Part shown: piece by piece, positions 1-10,281 of the stretch
How positions within the stretch are numbered: the first letter of the stretch is position 1
How the letters are laid out: the number at the start of each line of letters is the position of its first letter
Notes under the pieces: generated by a model
What the model was told of the DNA's origin: nothing
The model's input: the letters and a program-made list of their open reading frames with translations, nothing else
Database searches by the model: none
Program-made: the position numbers and the translations under genes
Assembly (NCBI RefSeq): GCF_900110645.1
Contig: NZ_FOFB01000009.1
Coordinates: forward strand, 8,517 to 72,516
DNA from: Neolewinella agarilytica
GTDB lineage: Bacteria > Bacteroidota > Bacteroidia > Chitinophagales > Saprospiraceae
DNA: 64,000 bases
Reading direction: 5' to 3'

Positions 1-3000
1 ACGGTAGCTGATGCAGACGTTCTCTGTAACGGAGATGCTGACGGCACGCTGACGGTAGTTGCTGACGGTGGTACTGCACCATACACTTACGCATGGAGCA
101 ACGGACAGACCGACGCTACGGCAACTGGCCTGGTAGCTGGCACTTACACGGTGACGGTAACTGACGCCAACGGTTGTACGGAAACTGCAGAAGGCACGGT
201 TAACGAGCCTACTGACGTAACGGCTACGGTAGCTGATGCAGACGTTCTCTGTAACGGAGATGCTGACGGCACGCTGACGGTAGTTGCTGACGGTGGCACT
301 GCAGACTACACTTACGAGTGGAGCAACGGACAGACCGACGCTACGGCAACTGGCCTGGTGGCTGGCACCTACACGGTGACGGTAACTGACGCCAACGGCT
401 GTACGGAAACTGCAGAAGGCACGGTTAACGAGCCTACCGCACTGACCCTGACGGGCACGACGGTAGAGGTTGGCTGTAACGGAGATGCTTCCGGTTCTAT
501 CGACATCACGGTCGGTGGCGGAACACCTGACTACACTTACGCCTGGTCTAACGGCGCTGCTACTGAAGACCTGTCTGATCTGACGGCTGGTACCTACAGT
601 GTTACTGTTACGGATGCCAACGGTTGTACGATCGATGAAACCTTCGAAATCGAAGAGTCTTCAGACATTGAAGCTACGGTAGCTGACACCGACGTTCTCT
701 GTAACGGAGACGCTGACGGCACGCTGACGGTAGTTGCTAACGGTGGCACTGCTCCATACACTTACGCATGGAGCAACGGACAGACTGACGCTACGGCAAC
801 CGGCCTGGTAGCTGGCACTTACACGGTGACGGTAACTGACGCCAACGGCTGTACGGAAACTGCAGAAGGCACGGTTAACGAGCCTACTGACGTAACGGCT
901 ACGGTAGCTGACACCGACGTTCTCTGTAACGGAGACGCTGACGGCACGCTGACGGTAGTTGCTGACGGTGGTACTGCACCATACACTTACGCATGGAGCA
1001 ACGGACAGACTGACGCTACGGCAACTGGCCTGGTGGCTGACACCTACACGGTGACGGTAACTGACGCCAACGGTTGTACGGAAACTGCAGAAGGCACGGT
1101 TAACGAGCCTACTGACGTAACGGCTACGGTAGCTGATGCAGACGTTCTCTGTAACGGAGATGCTGACGGCACGCTGACGGTAGTTGCTGACGGTGGTACT
1201 GCGGGCTACACTTACGAGTGGAGCAACGGACAGACCGACGCTACGGCAACCGGCCTGGTGGCTGGCACCTACACGGTGACGGTAACCGATGCCAACGGCT
1301 GTACGGAAATTGCAGAAGGCACGGTTAACGAGCCTACTGCACTGACCCTTGAAGGTGAGTCAACCGATGTTGGCTGTAACGGTGACGCAACCGGAACAAT
1401 CACCCTTACCGTAGGTGGTGGCACTGCGCCATACACTTACGCCTGGGCTGCTGCTACGGGTGTTGTCGTTGACGCGATGAACCAGACTGGCCTTGCCGCT
1501 GGTGACTATGCTGTAACGGTAACCGACGCCAACAACTGTACCATTGAAGGTACTTACACCGTCACTGAGACGGATGACCTGTCTGCTGAGATAGCTGACG
1601 CTTCAGTTGACTGTAACGGAGATGCCGATGGCGAACTCACGGTTACGGTTGAGGGTGGCACTGCGCCTTACACTTACCTCTGGTCTAACGGCCAGACGGA
1701 AGCAACGGCAACCGGCTTATCTGCTGGTGAGAATGGTGTAACCGTAACGGACGCTAACGGCTGTGAAACGACAGCAACAGGCACTGTTACTGAACCTGAA
1801 GTACTGGAAGGAAGCATTGCTACTGCAATTCTTGACTGTAACGGTGATGAGGACGGTGTACTGACAGTCACGCCAACCGGTGGTACTGCACCTTACACTT
1901 ACCTCTGGTCTAACGGTGATACGGGAGCTACGGCTACTGGCTTCGCTGCTGGCGAACACGATGTAACTATCACGGACGCTAACGGCTGTGAGAGAATCGC
2001 TACTGGTACGGTCTTCGAACCTGAAGTACTGCTGGGAAGTGTGATTCCTACTCCTGCCTCTGAGCTTGACTGTAATGGTGACGCCGACGGCGAGCTGACC
2101 GTAACGGTTACTGGTGGCACTGAGCCATACACTTACCTCTGGTCTGACGACCAGACAACTGCTACGGCTACTGGCCTCGTTGCTGGTGACTACACGGTTA
2201 CCATCACGGACCTTAACGGTTGTGTAACCTCTACCGGAGGTACGATCACTGAGCCTGACGCACTGACGTTGACCACTGACCAAACCGATATCGGCTGTAG
2301 CGGTGACGCTGCCGGATCCATCACCCTGATGGTAGGCGGTGGCACTGAGCCATACACTTACGAGTGGGCTGCAGCTGATGGTATCGATACGGAAGCCATG
2401 AACCAGACCAACCTGACGGCTGGTACTTACTCCGTTACTGTTACGGACGCGAACGACTGTACAATCAGTGAAACGGTTACGATTGACGAAGCAAGCACAC
2501 TAGATGCAAGCATCGTTGGTACGACCGTTGATTGTAACGGAGATACTGACGGCCAGCTTACCGCAGTAGTAACTGGTGGCACGGAGCCTTACACTTACGC
2601 TTGGTCTAGCGGTGATACAGAAGCTACGGCCACTGGCCTCGCTGCAGGTACCTACACGCTGACGGTAACGGATGCTAACGAATGTGAAGTGATCACTTCG
2701 GGAACCGTTACTGAGCCAGATCCGATCGCTATCGAAGTCGCTGGTATCGTTGAACTCGAATGTAACGAGATTGACGGTGCTGCCATCGACATCACCATCA
2801 CGGGTGGAACGGAGCCTTACACCTTCACGTGGACGGGAACCGGAGTCGATGTAGACGCAGAAGATCAGACTGATCTTGAAGCTGGTGCCTACTCTGTAGT
2901 AGTAACCGATGCCTTCAACTGCTCTGCTTCTGAAAGCTTCAACATTGCACCTGCGCCAGCGCTAATTGCTTCTATTGCTGATGATATCGTTTGTATCACC

Positions 3001-3190
3001 GCTACGGATGCCGGAACGCTCACGGCGGTAGTTGAAAGTGGCACTGGCCCTTACACTTACCTATGGGATAATGGAGAGTCTACGCCTACGGTTACTGATC
3101 TCGCGATTGGTGTTCACACCGTAACTATCACTGACGAAGCCACTGGCTGTGCTACCGTTGTAAGCGGTTCCGTACTTGGCCAGGCTGCTG
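1..3190 (+). repeat. SprB-type tandem repeat array, 225-bp DNA period
   Basis: Fourteen repeats of about 75 residues can be counted by their CNGD or equivalent cysteine. The motif acggtagctga recurs at 1, 226, 676, 901 and 1126, an exact multiple of 225 bp, and those copies are nearly identical in DNA, including silent positions. Copies 3, 7, 11 and 13 are a second subtype beginning ALTL or similar. Later copies (from about 1580) diverge progressively. Near-identity at the left suggests recent duplication or gene conversion. Confidence 0.9.
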
Positions 3191-6100
3191 CTTGTTCCGA
3201 ACTGGGTAACTTCGTTTGGAACGACCTCAACGGTGACGGTCTCCAGACCGTTGGTGAGCCTGGTGTTGAAGGTGTTGTTGTAAACCTCAAGGATGAGGAT
3301 GGCAACATCATCGCAAGCACTACTACTGATGAGAACGGATTCTACAACTTCTCACTACTTGCACCTGGAACCTACAGTGTTCAGTTCGTACTGCCTGACG
3401 GCTTCGAATGGGCACCACTGGGCGCAATCGCAGGTGCAAACGAAGCTTCTGACAGCGATGCAGATCCTGCCATGAATGGTATGACCGAAACGGTTGACCT
3501 GGAAGCTGGTGAGTCTTACCTCGACCTCGACGCAGGTATCATGTTCATCCCAGTCTGTGACCTCACGGCCACGGTGACGGCTGAACCTGTCTGTGACGAT
3601 AATGGAACTGGCGCTGATCCTGCAGATGACTTCTACACCGTAACTATCCTGGTGGATGGTGTTAGCCCAAGTGGCCGCTGGAGAAGTAGCATCCAGGGAA
3701 CTAACGGTAATCCGGTTGAAGGAGTCGTTGGAACGCCTTACACTTTCCGTCTACCTGCCGTTCAGGCGGGTGATGAGGTGGAAGACATTACGATCTTCTT
3801 CTCTGACCTGGAAGACGCAACCTGTGAAGTATCTGTTGACCACACGCCAACGGAAACTTGTTCCGATGACTGTTTGCTGCAAGCTGCCCTTACCTCTTCA
3901 CCACAGTGTGATGATAATGGTACACCAACTGACCCAAGTGATGACTTCTTCACGGTCGGTGTAACGGTAGAAGGCCTGAACGGAAACGGTTCCGGATGGA
4001 CAATCTACAATGCTGACAACGAAGTAGTCGGTACTGGAATCTTTGGTGAAGAAAACCCAAGTGTGGGGCCATTCACGCTCAGTGACCTAAACGACAACGA
4101 CCAGTTGATCATGACGGTACGGGACAATAACAATGCTAATTGTGATTACGTCCTCCGCCCAACGATCAATACAGCTATACTGCCTTGTTCTGATGAGTGT
4201 CTGATCTCTCTCGAACTGGATGAAACTTACTGTGATGACAACGGTACGCCTACCATCGGTTCTGACGATGTATGGTATGCAGTTGTTCGGATCAACGGTG
4301 AAAACGTTGACTTCTGGACCTCTGATGCTCCTGGCGGAGGTGGTCAGAACAGAATTGACCGTTTGGTGACCTTTGGCCCATTCACGGGTGGTGATAAGAT
4401 GATCACCATCATGAGTGTCAATAACGATACGGAGTGTGAGGCGGAAATTTTCCTCCCCGCTCCAGAAATGCCATGTTCTGATGAGTGTGAGATTGACGGC
4501 CAGATCCTGGATATCTTCTGTGATGATCTTGGAAACAATGATCCTACGGATGATGTCATCCGCATCCTAGTTACCGCCAACCGCGTTGGTGAGAACAACG
4601 GCGATGAGGGATGGCTCGTCCGCGAAGGCACTGACCGCCTTGATCCGGTAATTGGCGTAGGACCGATCTTCGGTAATACCTACCCCTTCACACTGGCTGC
4701 TTACGATGCTAACGGCAACCGCCGTACGGAGACTAACCTCCGTATCGAGGATGCTTCCGGCTTCTACTGTCGCGTGGATACGCTGATCGCGATCCCTGCT
4801 TGTGATCCGATCGCAGAATGTGATATCGTTGCTGAACTGAGTAATGAAACTCTCTGTAATGACAATGACACGCCATCAAATGATAGTGATGACTTCTTTA
4901 CGGTAGACCTTGCAGTGACCGGTGATAATACTGGCGCAGGTTGGACGGCTACGGTAAATGGAGAAACTGTTGCTACAGGAACCTATGGTGCTGCTCCGCA
5001 GACACTAAGATTCCTGACCGGAACGGCAGATCTTACCCTGGTGGTAACGGATACGGAAAATGGTAACTGTACTGACGTACTGACCATTGAGGTTCCACCA
5101 AGCTGTCCTACGGACGAGGAGTGTGACCTTGCAGTTGCAATCATTGAAACGATCTGTAACGACAATGGCACACCGTTTAATGGTGACGATGATACGTATG
5201 ACATTATGGTTCTGGCTACAGGTCTTGAAGGTGGTTACACCATCGATCTGACCTATAATACTGGTACGATTACCGCACGCGGAGTCTTTGGTGAACCTGG
5301 CCGCTTTGGTCCGATTCCGGCCGACTCTGATGTTGCTGGTACTGTAGTCCCTGATGATGTTAATTGTACTAGTATAGGTGCCCTCTTCGGTACTGCAACT
5401 GGTCCATGTACTGCTTGTCGCCTGGATGTTGTTGAACTCTCTAACGTATGTGACGACAACGGCACGGCTGATCCTTCTGATGATACCTTCACGGTATGCG
5501 TGCAAATCACCAGTGAGGAAGGCGGTGCAGGCTACATGGTAGAAAATGTACCTGTAGAAGGAACGGTCGTAGGCCTCTTCGATGAAAATGGCGTTGCAGA
5601 ACGTTGCTTCACCTTCCCATCAGCTGGTGGTGATGTAACACTCCGCTTCATGGATCTTGGTGATGACCGTTGTTTCGATGACATTACCTTCGAAGCCTCT
5701 ACCTGTAGCCCATGTGAGATCACTGGTGTACTGAGCAATCAGTCGGAGTGTGATGCCAACAATACACCGACTGACGGAAGCGATGACTTCTTCACCGTAG
5801 ACCTTACGGTGACGGGCTTCAATACCGGTGCAAGCTGGGGAGCTTTCGTTGACGGAGAACGGATCGCAGCTGGTAGCTATGGTCAGACACAGGAACTGGA
5901 GTTCTTAACCGGAACGGGCACCTTCACCATCGAGGTGATGGATGTTGACAACGGCGACTGTATCGACGTACTGACCATTACTGCTCCTGAAAGCTGTCCT
6001 ACGTTTGAACCATGTGACATTACTGCGGTACTGAGCAATCAGTCTGAGTGTAACGACAATGATACCCCAAGAGACGGCAGCGATGACTTCTTCACCGTAG

Positions 6101-9100
6101 ATGTTATGGTAACTGGAGTTGGTACTGGTCCAAACTGGATAGCTTACGTTGACGGAGAGCGGGTTGGTGCAGGTAGCTACGGCGAGATGCAGCGACTGCC
6201 CTTCGCACCAGGAACAGGTACTTTCACTATCGAAGTGAGAGACGCTGCTGACGGTAATTGTATTGACGTACTGACCGTTACGGCTCCTGAAACTTGTGTT
6301 ACGACTACTCCATGTGACATTACTGCAGAGCTGAGTAATCAGACAGGCTGTGATAATAATGGAACGGAGGAAGACGGAAGCGATGACTTCTTCACCGTAG
6401 AGCTTACCGTAACTGGTGTAGGCACTGGTGCAGGCTGGACGACAACTGTTGACGGCCAGACCATCACCGGAGACTACGGTGTAACGGAAGTATTGACCAT
6501 CTCAACTGGATTGGGTACGTTCAATATCGAAGTGATGGACGTTGACAGTGTTAGCTGTATCGCCGTACTGCCGATTACTGCTCCTGAAAGCTGTGTTACC
6601 GGAACGGTTGGTATTGACTGTCCGATCAGCAACCACTACTGCCCAATCCTTGAGGAGAACATCATGCTCTTCCCAATGGACCACTTTGATTGTGTTGCCA
6701 ACTTTGACGTTGCTATTCCAGTCGTAACGAATGTATGTTCTGAAAACTGGACGCTGCTGACGCAGATCGTTGACCTTGACGGTACCGTAATTGCTACCAT
6801 TGAAAATGACGAAGCTGACCGCAACGTAACGCTTGAAGCAGGTGACTACTTCATCCGCTACACCGTAACGGACGACTGTGGTAACACGGGTACACAAGAC
6901 TGTAGAATCCGCGTGGCGGATACACAGGAGCCTGCTGCTATCTGTATCAGCGACATCAACGTAAGTGTGGGTGGCTACGGCCTGGCTCGCATCTACAGCC
7001 AGATGATCGACCTGGGTAGCTACGACAACTGTGGTCTGGATAGCATCCAGGTACGTCGCCTGATCCTTGTTGATCCGGTAACCATGGATACGCTTGACAC
7101 ACCAGTCTGGAGTGCATGGGGACCATACGCAACGGTTGACTGCTACGATGCTGGAAGCATTGTTACCATGCAGTTGCGCGTAATGGACTTCGGTGGCAAC
7201 ACCAACATCTGTACGACCAACGTATCTGTTGTTGACAACACGCTGCCTTACTGTACTGGTCTGGAAGATCTCTTCCTGAGCTGTACGGAAGTATCTGCTG
7301 ACTTCAACCCGAATGACACGCTGAGCCTGCAAACACTCTTCGGTGTTCCGGATGTAATTGACAACTGTGCTGCTACGGCCATCGAGCTTGACCCGATCGT
7401 TAACATCGATGAATGCTCCGGAGCCGGACAGGTTACCCGTCGCTGGTTAGCTGTTGACCGCGTAGGAAACGTAAGCGCTCAGGAATTCTTCCAGGTGATT
7501 ACCATCACCCGGGATATGGGCTTCACGCTCGTAATTCCTAAGGATACGCTGACGGACTGTATCGAAGTTGCTCAAGGCTTTGAAGTACTTGGCGAAAGCT
7601 GTGCTGACCTGAGCGTTACCTTCCGTGATACTACGGTTGAAGCGACTGCTGCTGACGGCGAGGCTTGCCTGGTCATCGAGCGGACCTACACGGTTATCAA
7701 CAACTGTACGTTCGACCCCGCTACGGACGAGATCCTTGAGATCAGCCGCGATGAGAACTGTAATGGTGAGGAAGGAGAATCTGTCCTCTACGCAATTGTA
7801 ACGGGTGACTCTACCTTCATTGACATTGACACGGACTTCAACAACGCCCTTCCGGTTGCCGGAACGCGTGGTGATGAGTGTGACGGTGAAACGAACCGTA
7901 CGGGTTACTTCCGCTCAGTAGCTAATACCGGAGCCTGGACTTACACCCAGCGGATCTCGATCTTCGATGACACGCGCCCAACGCTTGTATTCGAAGCTCC
8001 TGAAGCATTCTGTGCTACGGAAGATGGTGATTGCGATGCAATGATCAACATTCCGATCACGGTATCTGACGAGTGTACTGCTGTCGGTTCTAACTGGCTG
8101 GTACTGGTTGACCTTGGAAGAGACGGCTCTCCGGAGATGCGTCTGCCAAGCGAACTGGCTGTCCAGGGTGAATTCCCGAACTACTTCATTGAAGCTGCGC
8201 TGCCAATTGGTGAGCATACGCTGATGCTGCGTTACGTGGATGGTTGTGGTAACTCTACCGCTGCTTCCGTACCGTTCGAAGTAATTGACTGCAGTATCCC
8301 TGATCCAACCTGCTACAGTGGCCTGATTGCTGACCTCGAAGAACTGGAAACTCCGGTAACCGATGAGGATGGTAACCTGGTTGAAGTAGGTGTACTGGTA
8401 GATGCCGGCCGACTGGCTAGCTGTAACATCGAAGACTGTAGTGGTGCTCTCCGCTTCTCCGTCAACCGTGTTGGTGATACGGTAAACATTGACAGCACGA
8501 CAGTTCTACTGACCTGTGAAGACCGTTACCGCGTAGACCTTGAAGTCTACATGTGGGACGGTGCCTTCAACCCGAACGCTGTTCAGCCTGACGGCACCAT
8601 TGGTGGCCCGAACTGGAAGATGTGTGTGGTTGAAGTACTCGTACAGGATCCGAAGGAACTCTGTGACGACTGTAACGCTGACGGTTCTCTAACCCTGGGT
8701 GGTAATGTTACTACCTTCCGTGGTGTGGTTCTGCCAAACGTTGAAGTTGAACTGAATGGTGATAACGACGGCTTCGAGCTGACCAACGACGATGGCAAGT
8801 ATGCCTTCTCCGGTGTTGATGCTGGAAACTACGTGATCAAGCCTTACAAAGAGGACGATGCCACGAACGGTGTGTCTACGATTGATGAATTGATCCTCCA
8901 GCGTCACCTCCTCGGTATCGCTCCGATCACTGATCCTTACGTATTCATGGCTGCTGACCTTAACGGAAGCGGAACCATTACCGTACTGGACCGTCTGCTG
9001 CTGCGCAACATTATCCTTGGTAATACGGAAGTACTGCCAGGAAATGAAAGCTGGCGCTTCGTACCTGCCCGCTACATGGAACAGGCCGGAGCAGAGCTTG

Positions 9101-9972
9101 CCAGCATGATGGATGCACCTCGTGAGATCAAGCTGAGTGAAGTTGAAGCCTGTAACCTGGGCCATGACTTCGTAGCCATCAAGCTTGGTGATCTGAACAA
9201 CTCCGTATTCATTGAGAACACGATCGGGCATATCCTTAATGGTACCCGTGGAAGAAGTTCCAATGAAACGCACCCACTGGAAATCGAAGAGCACCGTCTG
9301 CGTGGCGGTGACCTCTTCGACCTTCCGGTTCGGTCCGGTGATCTCCAGCGACTGGAGGGTATGCAGTTTACGCTTGCCTTCGATCAGGATGCTGTTCAGA
9401 TTGAGGAAGTTGTTCCCGGACTCTTAGCTACTGACCAAATGGGACTTAGCCAGGTGGAACGAGGACTTGTATCCGCCAGCTGGACCAGAGAGAACGATTC
9501 CGTTCAGGACGAAGAGATTCTCTTTACCGTTCGGGTTCGTGTACTGAGTAATGTTTCTGTAAGTGAGGTCGTGTCTTTCGAAGACAACCCAACCTTCACG
9601 GAAGCTTACCTCCGCGAGACGGAAGAGTTGATGGGGCTTTACCTGAACTTCCCGCAAGGAACGGAAGCTCCATTCAACCCTGAAATTGTTACCGGAGAAG
9701 AAGCCGGGTTTGAGCTCGAAGCTGCTTTAGAGCAGAACTTCCCGAATCCGTTCATCACTGAAACGACAATTTCCTTCCACTTACCAGAAGCTGGTGAAGC
9801 AACCCTGAGTATCTATGATCTTAACGGTCGGGTGCTTAAGGACTTCTCCGGTGAGTTCAACCAAGGTGTAAACTCTGTGAAGCTTAACGCCAGAGATTAC
9901 GCTGCAGGAACGTTGGTTTATACGCTGAATTACAAAGGTCAACTCCTTACCCGGACGATGATTCGGCACTAA
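1..9972 (+). CDS. Giant T9SS-exported SprB-repeat surface protein (5' end missing)
   Basis: The reading frame is open from the first base, so the N-terminus and signal peptide lie outside the window; 3323 residues are visible. Modules in order: 14 SprB-type repeats (residues 1 to about 1063, core CNGDADG...PYTYxWSNG); one SdrD B-like repeat (about 1065-1184, GNFVWNDLNGDGLQ); ten four-cysteine repeats of about 100 residues (about 1185-2204); HYR-like Ig domains beginning at an HYCPI motif (about 2207-2890); a dockerin-like segment with acidic loops such as DLNGSGTITVLD (about 2890-3075); and a C-terminal T9SS sorting domain (about 3239-3323, FPNPF, then SIYDLNGRV). SprB is the mobile gliding adhesin of Flavobacterium and many relatives carry these repeats; a role in adhesion or gliding is inference. 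The C-terminal half resembles that of the next gene, so the two look like tandem paralogs. Confidence 0.93.
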   Translation, partial: TVADADVLCNGDADGTLTVVADGGTAPYTYAWSNGQTDATATGLVAGTYTVTVTDANGCTETAEGTVNEPTDVTATVADADVLCNGDADGTLTVVADGGTADYTYEWSNGQTDATATGLVAGTYTVTVTDANGCTETAEGTVNEPTALTLTGTTVEVGCNGDASGSIDITVGGGTPDYTYAWSNGAATEDLSDLTAGTYSVTVTDANGCTIDETFEIEESSDIEATVADTDVLCNGDADGTLTVVANGGTAPYTYAWSNGQTDATATGLVAGTYTVTVTDANGCTETAEGTVNEPTDVTATVADTDVLCNGDADGTLTVVADGGTAPYTYAWSNGQTDATATGLVADTYTVTVTDANGCTETAEGTVNEPTDVTATVADADVLCNGDADGTLTVVADGGTAGYTYEWSNGQTDATATGLVAGTYTVTVTDANGCTEIAEGTVNEPTALTLEGESTDVGCNGDATGTITLTVGGGTAPYTYAWAAATGVVVDAMNQTGLAAGDYAVTVTDANNCTIEGTYTVTETDDLSAEIADASVDCNGDADGELTVTVEGGTAPYTYLWSNGQTEATATGLSAGENGVTVTDANGCETTATGTVTEPEVLEGSIATAILDCNGDEDGVLTVTPTGGTAPYTYLWSNGDTGATATGFAAGEHDVTITDANGCERIATGTVFEPEVLLGSVIPTPASELDCNGDADGELTVTVTGGTEPYTYLWSDDQTTATATGLVAGDYTVTITDLNGCVTSTGGTITEPDALTLTTDQTDIGCSGDAAGSITLMVGGGTEPYTYEWAAADGIDTEAMNQTNLTAGTYSVTVTDANDCTISETVTIDEASTLDASIVGTTVDCNGDTDGQLTAVVTGGTEPYTYAWSSGDTEATATGLAAGTYTLTVTDANECEVITSGTVTEPDPIAIEVAGIVELECNEIDGAAIDITITGGTEPYTFTWTGTGVDVDAEDQTDLEAGAYSVVVTDAFNCSASESFNIAPAPALIASIADDIVCITATDAGTLTAVVESGTGPYTYLWDNGESTPTVTDLAIGVHTVTITDEATGCATVVSGSVLGQAAACSELGNFVWNDLNGDGLQTVGEPGVEGVVVNLKDEDGNIIASTTTDENGFYNFSLLAPGTYSVQFVLPDGFEWAPLGAIAGANEASDSDADPAMNGMTETVDLEAGESYLDLDAGIMFIPVCDLTATVTAEPVCDDNGTGADPADDFYTVTILVDGVSPSGRWRSSIQGTNGNPVEGVVGTPYTFRLPAVQAGDEVEDITIFFSDLEDATCEVSVDHTPTETCSDDCLLQAALTSSPQCDDNGTPTDPSDDFFTVGVTVEGLNGNGSGWTIYNADNEVVGTGIFGEENPSVGPFTLSDLNDNDQLIMTVRDNNNANCDYVLRPTINTAILPCSDECLISLELDETYCDDNGTPTIGSDDVWYAVVRINGENVDFWTSDAPGGGGQNRIDRLVTFGPFTGGDKMITIMSVNNDTECEAEIFLPAPEMPCSDECEIDGQILDIFCDDLGNNDPTDDVIRILVTANRVGENNGDEGWLVREGTDRLDPVIGVGPIFGNTYPFTLAAYDANGNRRTETNLRIEDASGFYCRVDTLIAIPACDPIAECDIVAELSNETLCNDNDTPSNDSDDFFTVDLAVTGDNTGAGWTATVNGETVATGTYGAAPQTLRFLTGTADLTLVVTDTENGNCTDVLTIEVPPSCPTDEECDLAVAIIETICNDNGTPFNGDDDTYDIMVLATGLEGGYTIDLTYNTGTITARGVFGEPGRFGPIPADSDVAGTVVPDDVNCTSIGALFGTATGPCTACRLDVVELSNVCDDNGTADPSDDTFTVCVQITSEEGGAGYMVENVPVEGTVVGLFDENGVAERCFTFPSAGGDVTLRFMDLGDDRCFDDITFEASTCSPCEITGVLSNQSECDANNTPTDGSDDFFTVDLTVTGFNTGASWGAFVDGERIAAGSYGQTQELEFLTGTGTFTIEVMDVDNGDCIDVLTITAPESCPTFEPCDITAVLSNQSECNDNDTPRDGSDDFFTVDVMVTGVGTGPNWIAYVDGERVGAGSYGEMQRLPFAPGTGTFTIEVRDAADGNCIDVLTVTAPETCVTTTPCDITAELSNQTGCDNNGTEEDGSDDFFTVELTVTGVGTGAGWTTTVDGQTITGDYGVTEVLTISTGLGTFNIEVMDVDSVSCIAVLPITAPESCVTGTVGIDCPISNHYCPILEENIMLFPMDHFDCVANFDVAIPVVTNVCSENWTLLTQIVDLDGTVIATIENDEADRNVTLEAGDYFIRYTVTDDCGNTGTQDCRIRVADTQEPAAICISDINVSVGGYGLARIYSQMIDLGSYDNCGLDSIQVRRLILVDPVTMDTLDTPVWSAWGPYATVDCYDAGSIVTMQLRVMDFGGNTNICTTNVSVVDNTLPYCTGLEDLFLSCTEVSADFNPNDTLSLQTLFGVPDVIDNCAATAIELDPIVNIDECSGAGQVTRRWLAVDRVGNVSAQEFFQVITITRDMGFTLVIPKDTLTDCIEVAQGFEVLGESCADLSVTFRDTTVEATAADGEACLVIERTYTVINNCTFDPATDEILEISRDENCNGEEGESVLYAIVTGDSTFIDIDTDFNNALPVAGTRGDECDGETNRTGYFRSVANTGAWTYTQRISIFDDTRPTLVFEAPEAFCATEDGDCDAMINIPITVSDECTAVGSNWLVLVDLGRDGSPEMRLPSELAVQGEFPNYFIEAALPIGEHTLMLRYVDGCGNSTAASVPFEVIDCSIPDPTCYSGLIADLEELETPVTDEDGNLVEVGVLVDAGRLASCNIEDCSGALRFSVNRVGDTVNIDSTTVLLTCEDRYRVDLEVYMWDGAFNPNAVQPDGTIGGPNWKMCVVEVLVQDPKELCDDCNADGSLTLGGNVTTFRGVVLPNVEVELNGDNDGFELTNDDGKYAFSGVDAGNYVIKPYKEDDATNGVSTIDELILQRHLLGIAPITDPYVFMAADLNGSGTITVLDRLLLRNIILGNTEVLPGNESWRFVPARYMEQAGAELASMMDAPREIKLSEVEACNLGHDFVAIKLGDLNNSVFIENTIGHILNGTRGRSSNETHPLEIEEHRLRGGDLFDLPVRSGDLQRLEGMQFTLAFDQDAVQIEEVVPGLLATDQMGLSQVERGLVSASWTRENDSVQDEEILFTVRVRVLSNVSVSEVVSFEDNPTFTEAYLRETEELMGLYLNFPQGTEAPFNPEIVTGEEAGFELEAALEQNFPNPFITETTISFHLPEAGEATLSIYDLNGRVLKDFSGEFNQGVNSVKLNARDYAAGTLVYTLNYKGQLLTRTMIRH
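3555..6612 (+). repeat. Ten four-cysteine DNGT/DD protein repeats
   Basis: Each unit is about 100 residues and has the pattern C, about ten residues, then C(D/N)DNGTP or similar, a short acidic stretch ending DDFFTV, a beta-rich segment, then two more cysteines near the end (for example NGDCIDVLTITAPESC). The last three units (about 5711-6600) are the most alike. The acidic DNGT...DD stretch could bind calcium and the cysteines could pair as two disulfides; both are inference. I do not recognise a named domain. Confidence 0.8.
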
Positions 9973-10010
9973 AAATAGTGCTTTTGTAACCAGTCTTTAG
10001 CGACTGAAAG

Positions 10011-10047
10011 AAAGGGAGAATAGCACGCTTGCTGTTCTCCCTTTTAT
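10011..10047 (+). terminator. Rho-independent terminator after the first giant gene
   Basis: AAAGGGAGAATAGCA pairs with TGCTGTTCTCCCTTT across a six-base loop, with one G-T pair, followed by a T-rich stretch. It lies 39 bp past the stop codon at 9972. Confidence 0.85.
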
Positions 10048-10281
10048 ATCAGACAGATTATTAGTAACTTCGTGTACTACTTCAGCCTACACACAGAGTT
10101 ATTTGATTTTTCGTTATATATAATTAAGCGATTTACAGTTTAGTCTTTCCAGAATATCGCAACATACTATTTACGTGCCAGAAGAGCCCGTTAAACGCTA
10201 TCAATCCCGTATTTAAGAATAAGGATAGTGTCTTTGCGGACATTTTCACGTCAGATTTAGCAACGCTTGAACAACAACATT
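10048..10281 (+). promoter_or_regulatory. Upstream region of the second giant gene
   Basis: This AT-rich stretch has no gene. The best promoter-like hit is TGTCTTTG at 10229-10236, one mismatch from the Bacteroidota -7 box TAnnTTTG, but no clear TTTG lies at the right distance upstream. The preceding terminator implies that the downstream gene has its own promoter here. Confidence 0.3.

Noticed and set aside
2944-2970. TTGCACCTGCGCCAGCGCT in the first giant gene
   Set aside because: It codes an ordinary IAPAPA stretch and lacks the upstream block of the repeat family.
1-3190. Regular repeats that might look like a CRISPR array
   Set aside because: The 225-bp units are in one coding frame with no spacers; they are protein repeats.
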